A stretch of 8,045 nucleotides of DNA. Source: Alphaproteobacteria bacterium. GTDB lineage: Bacteria > Pseudomonadota > Alphaproteobacteria > RF32 > CAG-239. Position numbers and translations under genes: made by a program. Within the stretch, counting starts at the first letter, position 1; each line of letters begins with the position of its first letter. The notes beneath the pieces were generated by a model. It was not told where the DNA came from. It searched no databases and saw nothing but the letters and a program-made list of their open reading frames with translations. Where the stretch lies: contig JAFYWO010000104.1 of assembly GCA_017557925.1 (NCBI GenBank), positions 1-8,045 on the forward strand. The letters are read 5' to 3'. Positions 1-5,339 of the stretch are shown here, one piece after another.

Positions 1-70
1 ATGTTTTGGCTTTAGAATAAGATGCTGTGCCAAAAATATCAGCAATTTCGTAAGGATTGTAGTATGACAT
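1..70 (-). CDS. Start of a probable formate/nitrite-type (FNT) channel gene, partial
   Basis: Only the first 23 codons lie in the window; the gene runs off the left edge. The peptide begins MSYYNPYEIADIFGTASYSK. FNT channels (FocA/NirC/FdhC type) typically start with a short 'M-x-Y-x-(S/P)-x-E-I-A-x...K-A' segment just before the first membrane helix, and this matches it in spacing and in the EIA and SKAK residues. If right, it is an inner-membrane pentameric channel for formate, nitrite or a similar small anion. The start is well supported: an AGGAG lies six bases upstream on the minus strand (76-81). The family call rests on very few residues and could be wrong; that a gene starts here is much safer. 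Confidence 0.45.
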   Translation of the reverse strand, partial: MSYYNPYEIADIFGTASYSKAKT

Positions 71-100
71 AAAAACTCCTTTTATAAACATTTTTTTATG

Positions 101-129
101 ACTTTATTGCTACAAAAAATAAAAATCAA
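101..129 (-). promoter_or_regulatory. Candidate sigma-70 promoter for the left-edge gene
   Basis: On the minus strand, TTGATT (129-124), a 17-base spacer and TAAAGT (106-101) lie about 30 bases before the start codon at 70. The -35 is good and the -10 matches four of six consensus bases. The spacing is ideal, but the surrounding DNA is so AT-rich that chance matches are common. Confidence 0.35.
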
Positions 130-246
130 GTCTTTTTAAGTATATGCAGTTATATTATTAAAATTAACAATCCAGTATCACAATGCCCACAAATTCGGGG
201 CTTCTGTTATATATCTTCTGTGGTAGCAAAACATGGATATTTCTGC

Positions 247-265
247 TTAAGACCTACTGTCTTAA
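247..265. repeat. Short inverted repeat downstream of the ankyrin gene
   Basis: Seven-base perfect arms TTAAGAC (247-253) and GTCTTAA (259-265) surround a five-base loop. It lies about 30 bases past the stop codon of the leftward ankyrin gene. The T-run is on the wrong side for a standard intrinsic terminator in that direction, so it may be a weak terminator, a 3' end stabiliser or chance. The rest of 71-293 shows no gene; 185-223 has short complementary pieces (GCCC/GGGC and CCACA/TGTGG) of uncertain meaning. Confidence 0.25.
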
Positions 266-293
266 AAAAGTTAATTACAAGATATTTGTAAAA

Positions 294-917
294 TTATAAA
301 TGGTAAGTATTATTTCTTGCAGCCGCAACATAAGTCTGCATTTGTGTTTGTTTGTTTGATGTTTTTTGAATCACTTGGCGCAAATCTTCCATATTTTCAC
401 GATGAATATATTTTCTTGTGTCGCGCAACAGACCACCGCTACTTGGCTGATATTTAGCATAATGCCCAACCGTAGCGCCATCATTATCTTTGATTAGCAG
501 GTTAGCATTTTGAGAAATAAGATACATAGATAATTCATGAAATTTATTTGATTTATCAAAATTTGTATAAATATGATTAAATTCATTCACAGCAACCATA
601 ATTGGGGTCATACCTTTACTATTTTGAGCATCAATGCTTGCACCTTGTTCAAGCAAGCTTTTAACACTTTCCAGATCAGCATTTTTAACTGCCTTAAATA
701 AAGCTTCATCTAACTCTGCTTGTTCTACATTCTTGAGTTTCCTGTTTTTAAGGCAATTTTCAATTCTAGCTTCGCTTTCATCACCTTGAGTATTTTCAAC
801 AGCAATTTTGTTACCGACTAAACCGCCTACTACAGCGCTTGTTGCTACAGTAAGTGTTGTTTTTATAATTTTTTTTCTAACACTACGAATATGGTCTTCA
901 ATCTTTTCATCCATCAT
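294..917 (-). CDS. Membrane-anchored ankyrin-repeat protein
   Basis: The product has 207 residues. A charged N-terminus (MMDEKIEDHIRSVRKK) is followed by one hydrophobic, Gly/Ala-rich helix at about 18-36, then a charged linker. An ankyrin region spans about 70-155: one clear repeat (DEALFKAVKNADLESVKSLLEQGASIDAQNSKG) leads into a TPIMVAV repeat stretched by an insertion, then a partial repeat ending near KDNDGATVGHYAKY. The polar C-terminus is Gln/Thr/Asn-rich. Ankyrin repeats bind other proteins, so an anchored adaptor is likely; the partner is unknown. I start at the first of two adjacent ATGs (917) because GGAG lies nine bases upstream (930-927). An upstream in-frame TTG at 977 falls inside the -35 box and has no ribosome binding site. 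The gene is monocistronic and divergent from the two-gene unit at 1322. Confidence 0.8.
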   Translation of the reverse strand: MMDEKIEDHIRSVRKKIIKTTLTVATSAVVGGLVGNKIAVENTQGDESEARIENCLKNRKLKNVEQAELDEALFKAVKNADLESVKSLLEQGASIDAQNSKGMTPIMVAVNEFNHIYTNFDKSNKFHELSMYLISQNANLLIKDNDGATVGHYAKYQPSSGGLLRDTRKYIHRENMEDLRQVIQKTSNKQTQMQTYVAAARNNTYHL

Positions 918-948
918 TGTTTCTCTCTCCAAATTACAATATGTGCTT

Positions 949-977
949 ATTTTATCACACAACGCTGTATTAGTCAA
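949..977 (-). promoter_or_regulatory. Strong sigma-70 promoter for the ankyrin gene
   Basis: On the minus strand TTGACT (977-972), exactly 17 bases and TAAAAT (954-949) give five of six matches in both boxes. Transcription would start near 942, leaving a leader of about 25 bases that contains the GGAGAGAG ribosome binding site at 930-923. This placement decides the start codon of the ankyrin gene. Confidence 0.75.
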
Positions 978-1045
978 CAGATATTTTAACTTGTAAAATC
1001 AATCCCATACATATCTTAACTGAGTTACACCGCATCTTGCATCAA

Positions 1046-1246
1046 ATGCCCTACTTCAATGTAAACTGTCGGAAGTGCATTTTAGCCAGAGAATGTGCAA
1101 AATCTAAATTGTTTCATAAGGCAGGGGAAAATGAGTTGACAATATGCAAATTTTATGATATATTGTTTCTAGTAGCGGTGGTTAGCGCTTGTTGCCTGCC
1201 CTTAGGCGAACCTGCACAGGATAACCTTAATTTATTTATATTATAG
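1046..1246 (+). CDS. Doubtful small Cys-rich ORF or remnant
   Basis: An ATG at 1046 opens a 66-codon frame. Its first half has four cysteines spaced C-x2-C-x5-C-x17-C followed by KFYD, a layout seen in small metal-binding (zinc-ribbon-like) proteins. Its second half is a hydrophobic run encoded by the same bases as the strong promoter and the start of the structured leader. No ribosome binding site precedes it. Codon use (CCC, CGG, GCC) looks less AT-biased than that of its neighbours. It may be a decayed gene whose 3' part was replaced, a real small protein, or chance. Confidence is low. Confidence 0.2.
   Translation: MPYFNVNCRKCILARECAKSKLFHKAGENELTICKFYDILFLVAVVSACCLPLGEPAQDNLNLFIL
1136..1164 (+). 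promoter_or_regulatory. Consensus sigma-70 promoter for the two-gene module unit
   Basis: TTGACA (1136-1141, six of six), a 17-base spacer and TATATT (1159-1164, five of six) form one of the best promoters in the window. Transcription would begin near 1171, giving a leader of about 150 nt before the ATG at 1322. The inverted repeat CAATAT (1140-1145) / ATATTG (1160-1165) straddles the spacer and overlaps both boxes, so it could be a repressor site. Confidence 0.75.
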
Positions 1247-1321
1247 CAAAAACTCTTTACAATGAGAATTTTTGATTAGGCAGGCGTCGAACTAGTATAT
1301 TCTCGCTAAGGAGTTACGGCT
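1171..1321 (+). promoter_or_regulatory. Structured 5' leader RNA, candidate cis-regulatory element
   Basis: The roughly 150 nt between the promoter and the ATG at 1322 contain two nested long-range pairings: TTAGCG (1182-1187) with CGCTAA (1304-1309), and GCCTGCC (1194-1200) with GGCAGGC (1279-1285). The outer helix overlaps the first two bases of the AAGGAG ribosome binding site (1308-1313), so folding could hide it. GCCTGCC can instead pair locally (GCCT with AGGC 1204-1207), and CCTGC (1211-1215) competes for GCAGG (1280-1284). An inner hairpin pairs AAAAACTC (1248-1255) with GAG-AA-TTTTT (1264-1273). The leader is less AT-rich at its ends than the flanking genes. I do not recognise a known riboswitch class. 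A stable small RNA, for example 6S-like, is the main alternative. Confidence 0.5.
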
Positions 1322-2656
1322 ATGACTTACAATAAAAATATCCCTAATGAGTTATTTTATGAAACACTTTTTGCCAATGGTGTTTGTTTAACTTATGATC
1401 CATTGTTGCCATTGGATAATTTCAAATATGCAAAAGATCTGGAAAAAGAATATAGCAAACAAAATAGCACATCTCTTACCCAAATAGAAACACCTGCAAT
1501 TTTAACAGTTTCTCCTGTGCTTTATGATAAATTTCATTATTTTTCTAATGGTATTCTTATTTATAATTTTTTTGAGACAGAAAATAAGGATAATGTTTTC
1601 TTAAAAAGAATCTTAAAAATGTTTGAGATTAGAAAATTACCGGTAAATAAAATTTATGATTTGAGCGAATTTGTTAACTATATTGAAGCTTCCAAATATA
1701 TGAATGACTTACAACAATATGCTCTTAAATTTTATTCATTTAAGGATAACATAAAAATAACGGCATTACCATCTGTTGATGATTTTGTGAAGGAATGTTT
1801 TGCAAATGGCAATATTTTATTGACTGCTTGTAAAGACATTGATATTCCGTCTAATTTCAGAGATGATATTGCACTTTTTGTAGATGGACGCATTTATGTA
1901 TCAAAATATTGCGGACATTTAGAATGGGCATATACCATCATCAATGAGCGTATACTGAAAAAAGAACATAGAGATTTTGTGTTTTTGCAAACCCAATATA
2001 TTCCGAAATCATATATTATGGCTCTTAATGAAGAAGCTAAAAAGTATAGTTGGTATATTTCTAAAGAAGAACAAAATAAAAAAAGCGCACCATCATCTGA
2101 TGAAACAGATAAAATGAATAAATATATTGAAGACTTATTCAGTAATCGCAAATGTTTATCTGTTACTAATATAAAATGCGATAAATCTTTGAATTACTTT
2201 AGTGCTTATCCTGATACTGATAAATATGCGCTTTTTTCTGACGGTTTGCTTTTAATCAGTAATAAAAGTCCTAAAAGTAAATTTTGGTTTGAAAACATTA
2301 GTAAAGTATATAAAGATTTAGAATTTAAGATAGAATTAGTTCCTGATTATTATATAACAGCTATATATTCTAACTTACATAAATATCAACGTTGTGCTAC
2401 TGATATATATATGGAAATGCTTAAAAAACAAGCCAAAAAAATAAAAAAAGAGCTTAAAGTTGCTCATTATGAAGCATTAGAAATTGTAGCAAGAAGTGAG
2501 AGTTGGAAAGATTATAAATCCATAAACATTGAAAATGAATCTATTGCAAGATATCTGATTTCACGTTTATTACAATATACACCTGATCATAGCACAGAAT
2601 ATTATGCAAGAATATATCAAAAATACCTCAAAGAAAAAGGAGGTAATAATGACTAA
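1322..2656 (+). CDS. Unknown protein with three copies of a novel module and a helical tail
   Basis: The product has 444 residues, with no signal peptide or membrane helix, so it is probably cytoplasmic. I see three diverged modules at about 9-140, 152-246 and 265-360. Each has an F-x-N-(G/R)-x-x-(C/L)-L-(T/S) strand (FANGVCLTY 17-25, FANGNILLTACK 160-171, FSNRKCLSVTNI 273-284). A hydrophobic '(S/V)-(N/D)-G' strand follows (FSNGILI 74-80, ALFVDG 184-189, ALFSDG 303-308), then a '(V/I)P-x-x-YI' segment in the second and third. The tail, 361-440, is Lys-rich and helical and contains HYEALEIVARSESWKDY (382-398). The start is set by AAGGAG (1308-1313) eight bases upstream. The stop codon lies inside the next gene, so the two products are probably co-translated. 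The function is unknown. Confidence 0.85.
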   Translation: MTYNKNIPNELFYETLFANGVCLTYDPLLPLDNFKYAKDLEKEYSKQNSTSLTQIETPAILTVSPVLYDKFHYFSNGILIYNFFETENKDNVFLKRILKMFEIRKLPVNKIYDLSEFVNYIEASKYMNDLQQYALKFYSFKDNIKITALPSVDDFVKECFANGNILLTACKDIDIPSNFRDDIALFVDGRIYVSKYCGHLEWAYTIINERILKKEHRDFVFLQTQYIPKSYIMALNEEAKKYSWYISKEEQNKKSAPSSDETDKMNKYIEDLFSNRKCLSVTNIKCDKSLNYFSAYPDTDKYALFSDGLLLISNKSPKSKFWFENISKVYKDLEFKIELVPDYYITAIYSNLHKYQRCATDIYMEMLKKQAKKIKKELKVAHYEALEIVARSESWKDYKSINIENESIARYLISRLLQYTPDHSTEYYARIYQKYLKEKGGNND

Positions 2657-3479
2657 TACCTTCGTTTCAAAAAATGATTATTTGGATAGATTATATTCTA
2701 ATGGTAATATATGTTTAACTGCATCAAAAACAAATAATGTTGATGTTAGGTATCGTCCTTTTTTGGCTTTATTTTCTGATGAAACATTTTTTGTTGATGA
2801 AAATGCAAAGACGGATAAAGGAATAAGAAATATTATAATTAAATTTCGTATTATGTATCCGACTTTAAAGGAGCTTAATTGGAAATATGTTTCAAGTAAT
2901 TTTTTAAAAGAAATATATCTTAAATCTCAAGAGTTTGATTGGTATGCACATCAATACAAAATACCGGACAATTTAAGTATTATGGAAAGAACAAATTTAC
3001 ATAAATACCTAAAATCCATAAAAAGTCTTAGGTGTTTGAGTGTTACAAATATTACAACCAATTTGTGGTATTGTTACTTTTCTCCCGATAAAATAAAATT
3101 TGCACTTTTTGAAAACGGTTATTTAATTATAGCAGATAATTATCCGTATATTGATGAATTTTTATCAAATATTTGCAGTATTTATCCGCAAATAAATATG
3201 ATAAAAACTCTACCGGATTATTATATATCTGCCACTTATGAACAATTATTATACACTCAACAAAGTGCAAGAGAGATACACATTGAACTTCGCAAAAACG
3301 AATTACAAAATAAATATCAATGCACAGAACTTGAGGCTCTACAAAAATTACAAAAAATACCTAATCAGTGGGAAAAATTATTATTTACAGATGAAGCTGA
3401 AGCCAGGTCTTTGATTTATAGTAATTATGTGAGAGATTGTCTTAAAAAAAAGGATAAATATCGCATAACAAGAAGATAA
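2649..3479 (+). CDS. Unknown protein with two copies of the same module, paralogue of the upstream gene
   Basis: The product has 276 residues and aligns by eye with the last two modules and tail of the upstream protein, lacking module one. Matches include YSNGNICLTASK (16-27), ALFSDE (40-45), FDWY (96-99), CLSVTNI (129-135, identical to residues 278-284 upstream), ALFENG (152-157) and PDYYISATY (189-197). The tail has a weaker version of the EAL...W motif (ELEALQKLQKIPNQW, 227-241), with Glu where the upstream protein has His. The ATG at 2649 is chosen because AAAGGAGG (2636-2643) sits five bases upstream. An earlier in-frame ATG at 2604 has no such site. The gene overlaps its neighbour by 8 bases, which suggests translational coupling and perhaps a complex of the two products. 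No signal peptide, membrane segment or catalytic motif is visible. Confidence 0.85.
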   Translation: MTNTFVSKNDYLDRLYSNGNICLTASKTNNVDVRYRPFLALFSDETFFVDENAKTDKGIRNIIIKFRIMYPTLKELNWKYVSSNFLKEIYLKSQEFDWYAHQYKIPDNLSIMERTNLHKYLKSIKSLRCLSVTNITTNLWYCYFSPDKIKFALFENGYLIIADNYPYIDEFLSNICSIYPQINMIKTLPDYYISATYEQLLYTQQSAREIHIELRKNELQNKYQCTELEALQKLQKIPNQWEKLLFTDEAEARSLIYSNYVRDCLKKKDKYRITRR

Positions 3480-3519
3480 TTTGTATATCTTTATTTTAAT
3501 AAAAGGACTTTGTCATAAT

Positions 3520-3586
3520 AAAAATCCTTTGTTATTCGGTTAAAACAGCGGTTAGACTGATTTTTCTTTTATAACAAAGGATTTTT
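3520..3586. terminator. Bidirectional terminator with perfect 16-bp inverted repeat
   Basis: The arms AAAAATCCTTTGTTAT (3520-3535) and ATAACAAAGGATTTTT (3571-3586) are perfect complements and carry an A-run on one side and a T-run on the other, as in intrinsic terminators that work both ways. The element sits between convergent genes ending at 3479 and 3635. The 35-base loop is long for a terminator and contains two CGGTTA repeats (3537-3542 and 3550-3555). An extra AAAGGA at 3502-3507 can pair with TCCTTT (3525-3530) and would compete with the main stem. Confidence 0.65.
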
Positions 3587-3588
3587 CC

Positions 3589-3611
3589 GTGCAAAGCTAA
3601 ACTATTTGCAC
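3589..3611. repeat. Small hairpin between convergent genes
   Basis: GTGCAAA (3589-3595) and TTTGCAC (3605-3611) form a perfect seven-base stem with a nine-base loop. It lies directly beside the 16-bp inverted repeat and 24 bases past the stop codon of the leftward lipoprotein gene. For that gene it could help terminate transcription, since the minus strand reads GGAAAAATCC straight after it. Confidence 0.35.
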
Positions 3612-3634
3612 CGAGACTATCTGTTTTTTATGAT

Positions 3635-4087
3635 TTAGTGAGTATTGTTCTCTTCCTTGAAACCTACTATATTTGCCGGATATGCTCTCACAGAAGCTTT
3701 TACATTCTTCCATAATAAATAATTATCTTCTTGAATGTAGTATACTGGAGCATATAATACGTCTGCTTTAGCTTTTGTTAGAGCATTATATGCGGCTGCA
3801 GCTTTTACTCTAGCTGTTGTATCTAATACACTTAAATTCATAGAGTTAGAAGCGGAATAATTTACACCGTCGGCATATATATTGTCACTACCTATAGAGA
3901 ATAAACCCAGTATAACCGTTTCTTGAGATGTTGCTGAAACTCTATTATTAAATTTTAATTCAGCTGAATGATGAGAGTGCAAAGAAGCTGATAGTGGAGC
4001 ACTTGTTGTGCTATAATTAGCAGATGAACATGCAGATAAACTCAAAATTAAAAAATAAATAGCTGAATTTTTCTTTAATGAAATCAT
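3635..4087 (-). CDS. Small outer-membrane-type lipoprotein
   Basis: The product has 150 residues. A lipoprotein signal peptide (MISLKKNSAIYFLILSLSAC) has lipobox LSAC at 17-20, so Cys20 should be lipidated; Ser at +2 favours sorting to the outer membrane. The mature part starts with a Ser/Thr/His-rich linker (21-45). A compact domain follows, with ETVILGLFSIGSDNIYADG (56-74), an Ala-rich helix DTTARVKAAAAYNALTKAKADV (89-110) and LYAPVYYIQEDNYLLW (111-126). A 'GLFSIGD-like strand, A-rich helix, aDVlyaPvY' layout recalls TRL-like and related small bacterial lipoproteins, but I cannot name the family with certainty. The start is supported by AGGAG seven bases upstream (4099-4095). It appears to be monocistronic, with its own promoter and an AT dyad in its leader. 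Confidence 0.8.
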   Translation of the reverse strand: MISLKKNSAIYFLILSLSACSSANYSTTSAPLSASLHSHHSAELKFNNRVSATSQETVILGLFSIGSDNIYADGVNYSASNSMNLSVLDTTARVKAAAAYNALTKAKADVLYAPVYYIQEDNYLLWKNVKASVRAYPANIVGFKEENNTH

Positions 4088-4114
4088 ATATAGTCTCCTA
4101 AAATATTAAATATA

Positions 4115-4144
4115 TATATCCAACAATATATAATGTTGAATATA
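4115..4144. repeat. AT-rich dyad in the lipoprotein gene leader
   Basis: The core CAACAATATATAATGTTG (4121-4138) is symmetric except for one central pair position. The symmetry continues outward through ATAT runs to about 4115-4144, apart from a mismatch at 4120/4139. It falls just after the predicted transcription start of the leftward lipoprotein gene, so it could be an operator or an RNA hairpin protecting the 5' end. A second, weaker hairpin (TGCAATGT 4184-4191 with ACATTTTGCA 4197-4206) lies upstream, past the stop of the porter gene. Confidence 0.35.
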
Positions 4145-4147
4145 TTC

Positions 4148-4176
4148 TTATTATCTCAGAAGAAAAACATAAACAA
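4148..4176 (-). promoter_or_regulatory. Candidate promoter for the lipoprotein gene
   Basis: On the minus strand TTGTTT (4176-4171), 17 bases and TAATAA (4153-4148) precede the gene by about 60 bases; GATAAT (4155-4150) is an overlapping -10 option. Transcription would start near 4141, right at the edge of the AT dyad. Confidence 0.4.
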
Positions 4177-4228
4177 GTATATATGCAATGTTATATACAT
4201 TTTGCAGAACGAATGATTTTTTGTGTAA

Positions 4229-4498
4229 CTACTGTTTCTTTATCTTATTTTGAACAATAATATAAAGAATTATCATTGCAAAAAATAATGAAATTGCGTT
4301 AAACAGTATCATTTGTATAGAGTGCAAATACACCCCGTATGATATCCAAGACACCATTCCTATACAATATATGATATAAGTACTTAACGATAGACCTGTA
4401 ACATCTTTTGTTTTAATTGTTTGTAATGACTGCGGTAGAAAAACTATTGCAGTGCAAATACCGGCTAAATAACCTAAAAATTCTCCCACAACTTCCAT
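4229..4498 (-). CDS. SemiSWEET-type PQ-loop sugar porter
   Basis: The product has 89 residues, the usual size for bacterial SemiSWEETs, which form homodimers in the inner membrane and carry sugars down their gradient. Three membrane helices are visible at about 5-24, 38-58 and 61-83. The first ends in the PQ motif (LPQSLQTIKTKDVTGLS, 21-37). Trp51 and Asn67 have the spacing of the Trp/Asn pair that lines the sugar pocket in the family. The sugar cannot be inferred. The start ATG has a GAGG about five bases upstream, in a run of Gs (4507-4501). A better-looking AAGGAG at 4529-4524 is too far away, and no in-frame start fits it. The next gene on this strand, a lipoprotein, has its own promoter, so a shared role is not indicated. 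Confidence 0.88.
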   Translation of the reverse strand: MEVVGEFLGYLAGICTAIVFLPQSLQTIKTKDVTGLSLSTYIIYCIGMVSWISYGVYLHSIQMILFNAISLFFAMIILYIIVQNKIKKQ

Positions 4499-4531
4499 AT
4501 CCCCCTCTAAACTATAATTAAATCTCCTTTT

Positions 4532-4560
4532 TTTATAGCTTATTTATGCCTTAATGTCAA
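4532..4560 (-). promoter_or_regulatory. Strong sigma-70 promoter for the sugar porter gene
   Basis: On the minus strand TTGACA (4560-4555, six of six), a 17-base spacer and TATAAA (4537-4532, five of six) lie about 35 bases before the start codon. The predicted start near 4525 gives a leader of under 30 bases. Confidence 0.75.
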
Positions 4561-4618
4561 CAGTTACTAACCTACAAACTCAATAAAACAGGACAGACAT
4601 TTAAAATAAATTGTATTT

Positions 4619-4647
4619 TTGTATCTGCTATTATTTTTTTATATAAT
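4619..4647 (+). promoter_or_regulatory. Promoter for the deaminase gene
   Basis: TTGTAT (4619-4624), a 17-base spacer and TATAAT (4642-4647, full consensus) would start transcription near 4654 and leave a leader of about 75 bases. A second candidate, TTGACT (4653-4658), 16 bases, TAGACT (4675-4680), lies just downstream; both may be used. Confidence 0.6.
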
Positions 4648-4729
4648 TTAACTTGACTAATATACCTTTTAATATAGACTTCCATAATATATATTTTTTT
4701 AAATTTTAACATTTTTGGGATGCCTATTT

Positions 4730-5278
4730 ATGACAAATAATTCATATACTCAAGTGATTTCTAATGAAGAAATAAATAAAGTAAAACTTGAAAATGCAAA
4801 AAAAATCATTCTTCAATTACAAACAGAATTAACTGAGCTTATTACCAATGGCTCAGGCCCTTTTTTGGCTGCAGTAATTGATGAAAATGGAAACATTATT
4901 TCTAAAACTGCTAATTCAGTTGTTTCTGAAGGATGCAGTAACAATCACGCTGAAATGAATGCTATTAAAATGGCTCAAAAGAATTTAGGCACATACGACC
5001 TTACAAAATTTAACTTGAGCTTATATGTAACTGCTGAACCTTGTATGATGTGCATTGGTGGTATTATGTGGTCAGGTATCAAAAATGTTTATTATGGCGT
5101 ACCATCAAAGCTTGTTGAAGATATTACAGGATTTGATGAAGGATTTAAACCTAATTGGTTTGAAGAATTTAAAAACAGAGGCATTACCGTTTATGGTAAT
5201 ATTGAGGTTGAAGCTGGAGAAAAGGTATTACATAATTACGTTAATACGGGAAAAACAGTCTACCAACCTGAAAGATAA
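4730..5278 (+). CDS. Zinc-dependent nucleoside/guanine deaminase (CDA fold)
   Basis: The product has 182 residues. The zinc site of the cytidine-deaminase fold is complete: HAE (73-75, zinc ligand His and catalytic Glu) and PCMMC (104-108, two Cys ligands). GIMWSGIKNVYYG follows, typical of the guanine deaminase/TadA branch. The downstream GFDEGF (134-139) resembles the FDDSF stretch of bacterial guanine deaminases (GuaD), which convert guanine to xanthine. It is longer than typical TadA or GuaD proteins, with about 30 extra N-terminal residues. Substrate assignment (guanine versus another base or nucleoside) is inference. I start at the ATG at 4730; an in-frame TTG at 4715 is possible, and only a weak GGGA (4717-4720) is near. 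It is monocistronic, with a promoter upstream and a hairpin terminator downstream. Confidence 0.85.
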   Translation: MTNNSYTQVISNEEINKVKLENAKKIILQLQTELTELITNGSGPFLAAVIDENGNIISKTANSVVSEGCSNNHAEMNAIKMAQKNLGTYDLTKFNLSLYVTAEPCMMCIGGIMWSGIKNVYYGVPSKLVEDITGFDEGFKPNWFEEFKNRGITVYGNIEVEAGEKVLHNYVNTGKTVYQPER

Positions 5279-5298
5279 TATTTCAGAGTAAAAATAGC

Positions 5299-5336
5299 AT
5301 AAACGTGGTGTTTTATTCCGTTTATATTAACTTTTT
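5299..5336 (+). terminator. Intrinsic terminator after the deaminase gene
   Basis: ATAAACG (5299-5305) pairs with CGTTTAT (5319-5325) around a 13-base loop, and a T5 run follows at 5332-5336. It lies 20 bases past the deaminase stop and just before the end of the convergent hydrolase gene. The stem is AT-rich, and six bases separate it from the T-run, so it may be modest in strength. Confidence 0.5.
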
Positions 5337-5339
5337 ATG

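Noticed and set aside
185..223. Possible tRNA-like or structured RNA upstream of the left-edge gene
   Set aside because: Short complementary pieces exist, but there is no acceptor stem, anticodon arm or T-loop arrangement, and no clear terminator.
918..977. A 20-residue N-terminal extension of the ankyrin protein from a TTG at 977
   Set aside because: The TTG is part of the -35 box TTGACT, and the region also holds the -10. There is no ribosome binding site, whereas GGAG precedes the ATG at 917.
1171..1320. Identification of the leader as 6S, SRP or tmRNA
   Set aside because: Size and nested stems fit 6S loosely, but I could not match conserved motifs, no SRP tetraloop region or tmRNA tag frame is present, and the 3' part contains the ribosome binding site of the next gene.
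1894..2151. Antisense reading frame within the first module gene
   Set aside because: It lies wholly inside a well-supported gene with its own ribosome binding site and shows only the low-complexity composition expected of a shadow frame.
2604..2648. An upstream ATG for the second module gene
   Set aside because: It would overlap the previous gene by 53 bases without a ribosome binding site, whereas AAAGGAGG sits five bases before the ATG at 2649.
5055..5291. Second forward frame overlapping the deaminase gene
   Set aside because: It overlaps the zinc-site codons of the deaminase in another frame and has no ribosome binding site or recognisable domain.
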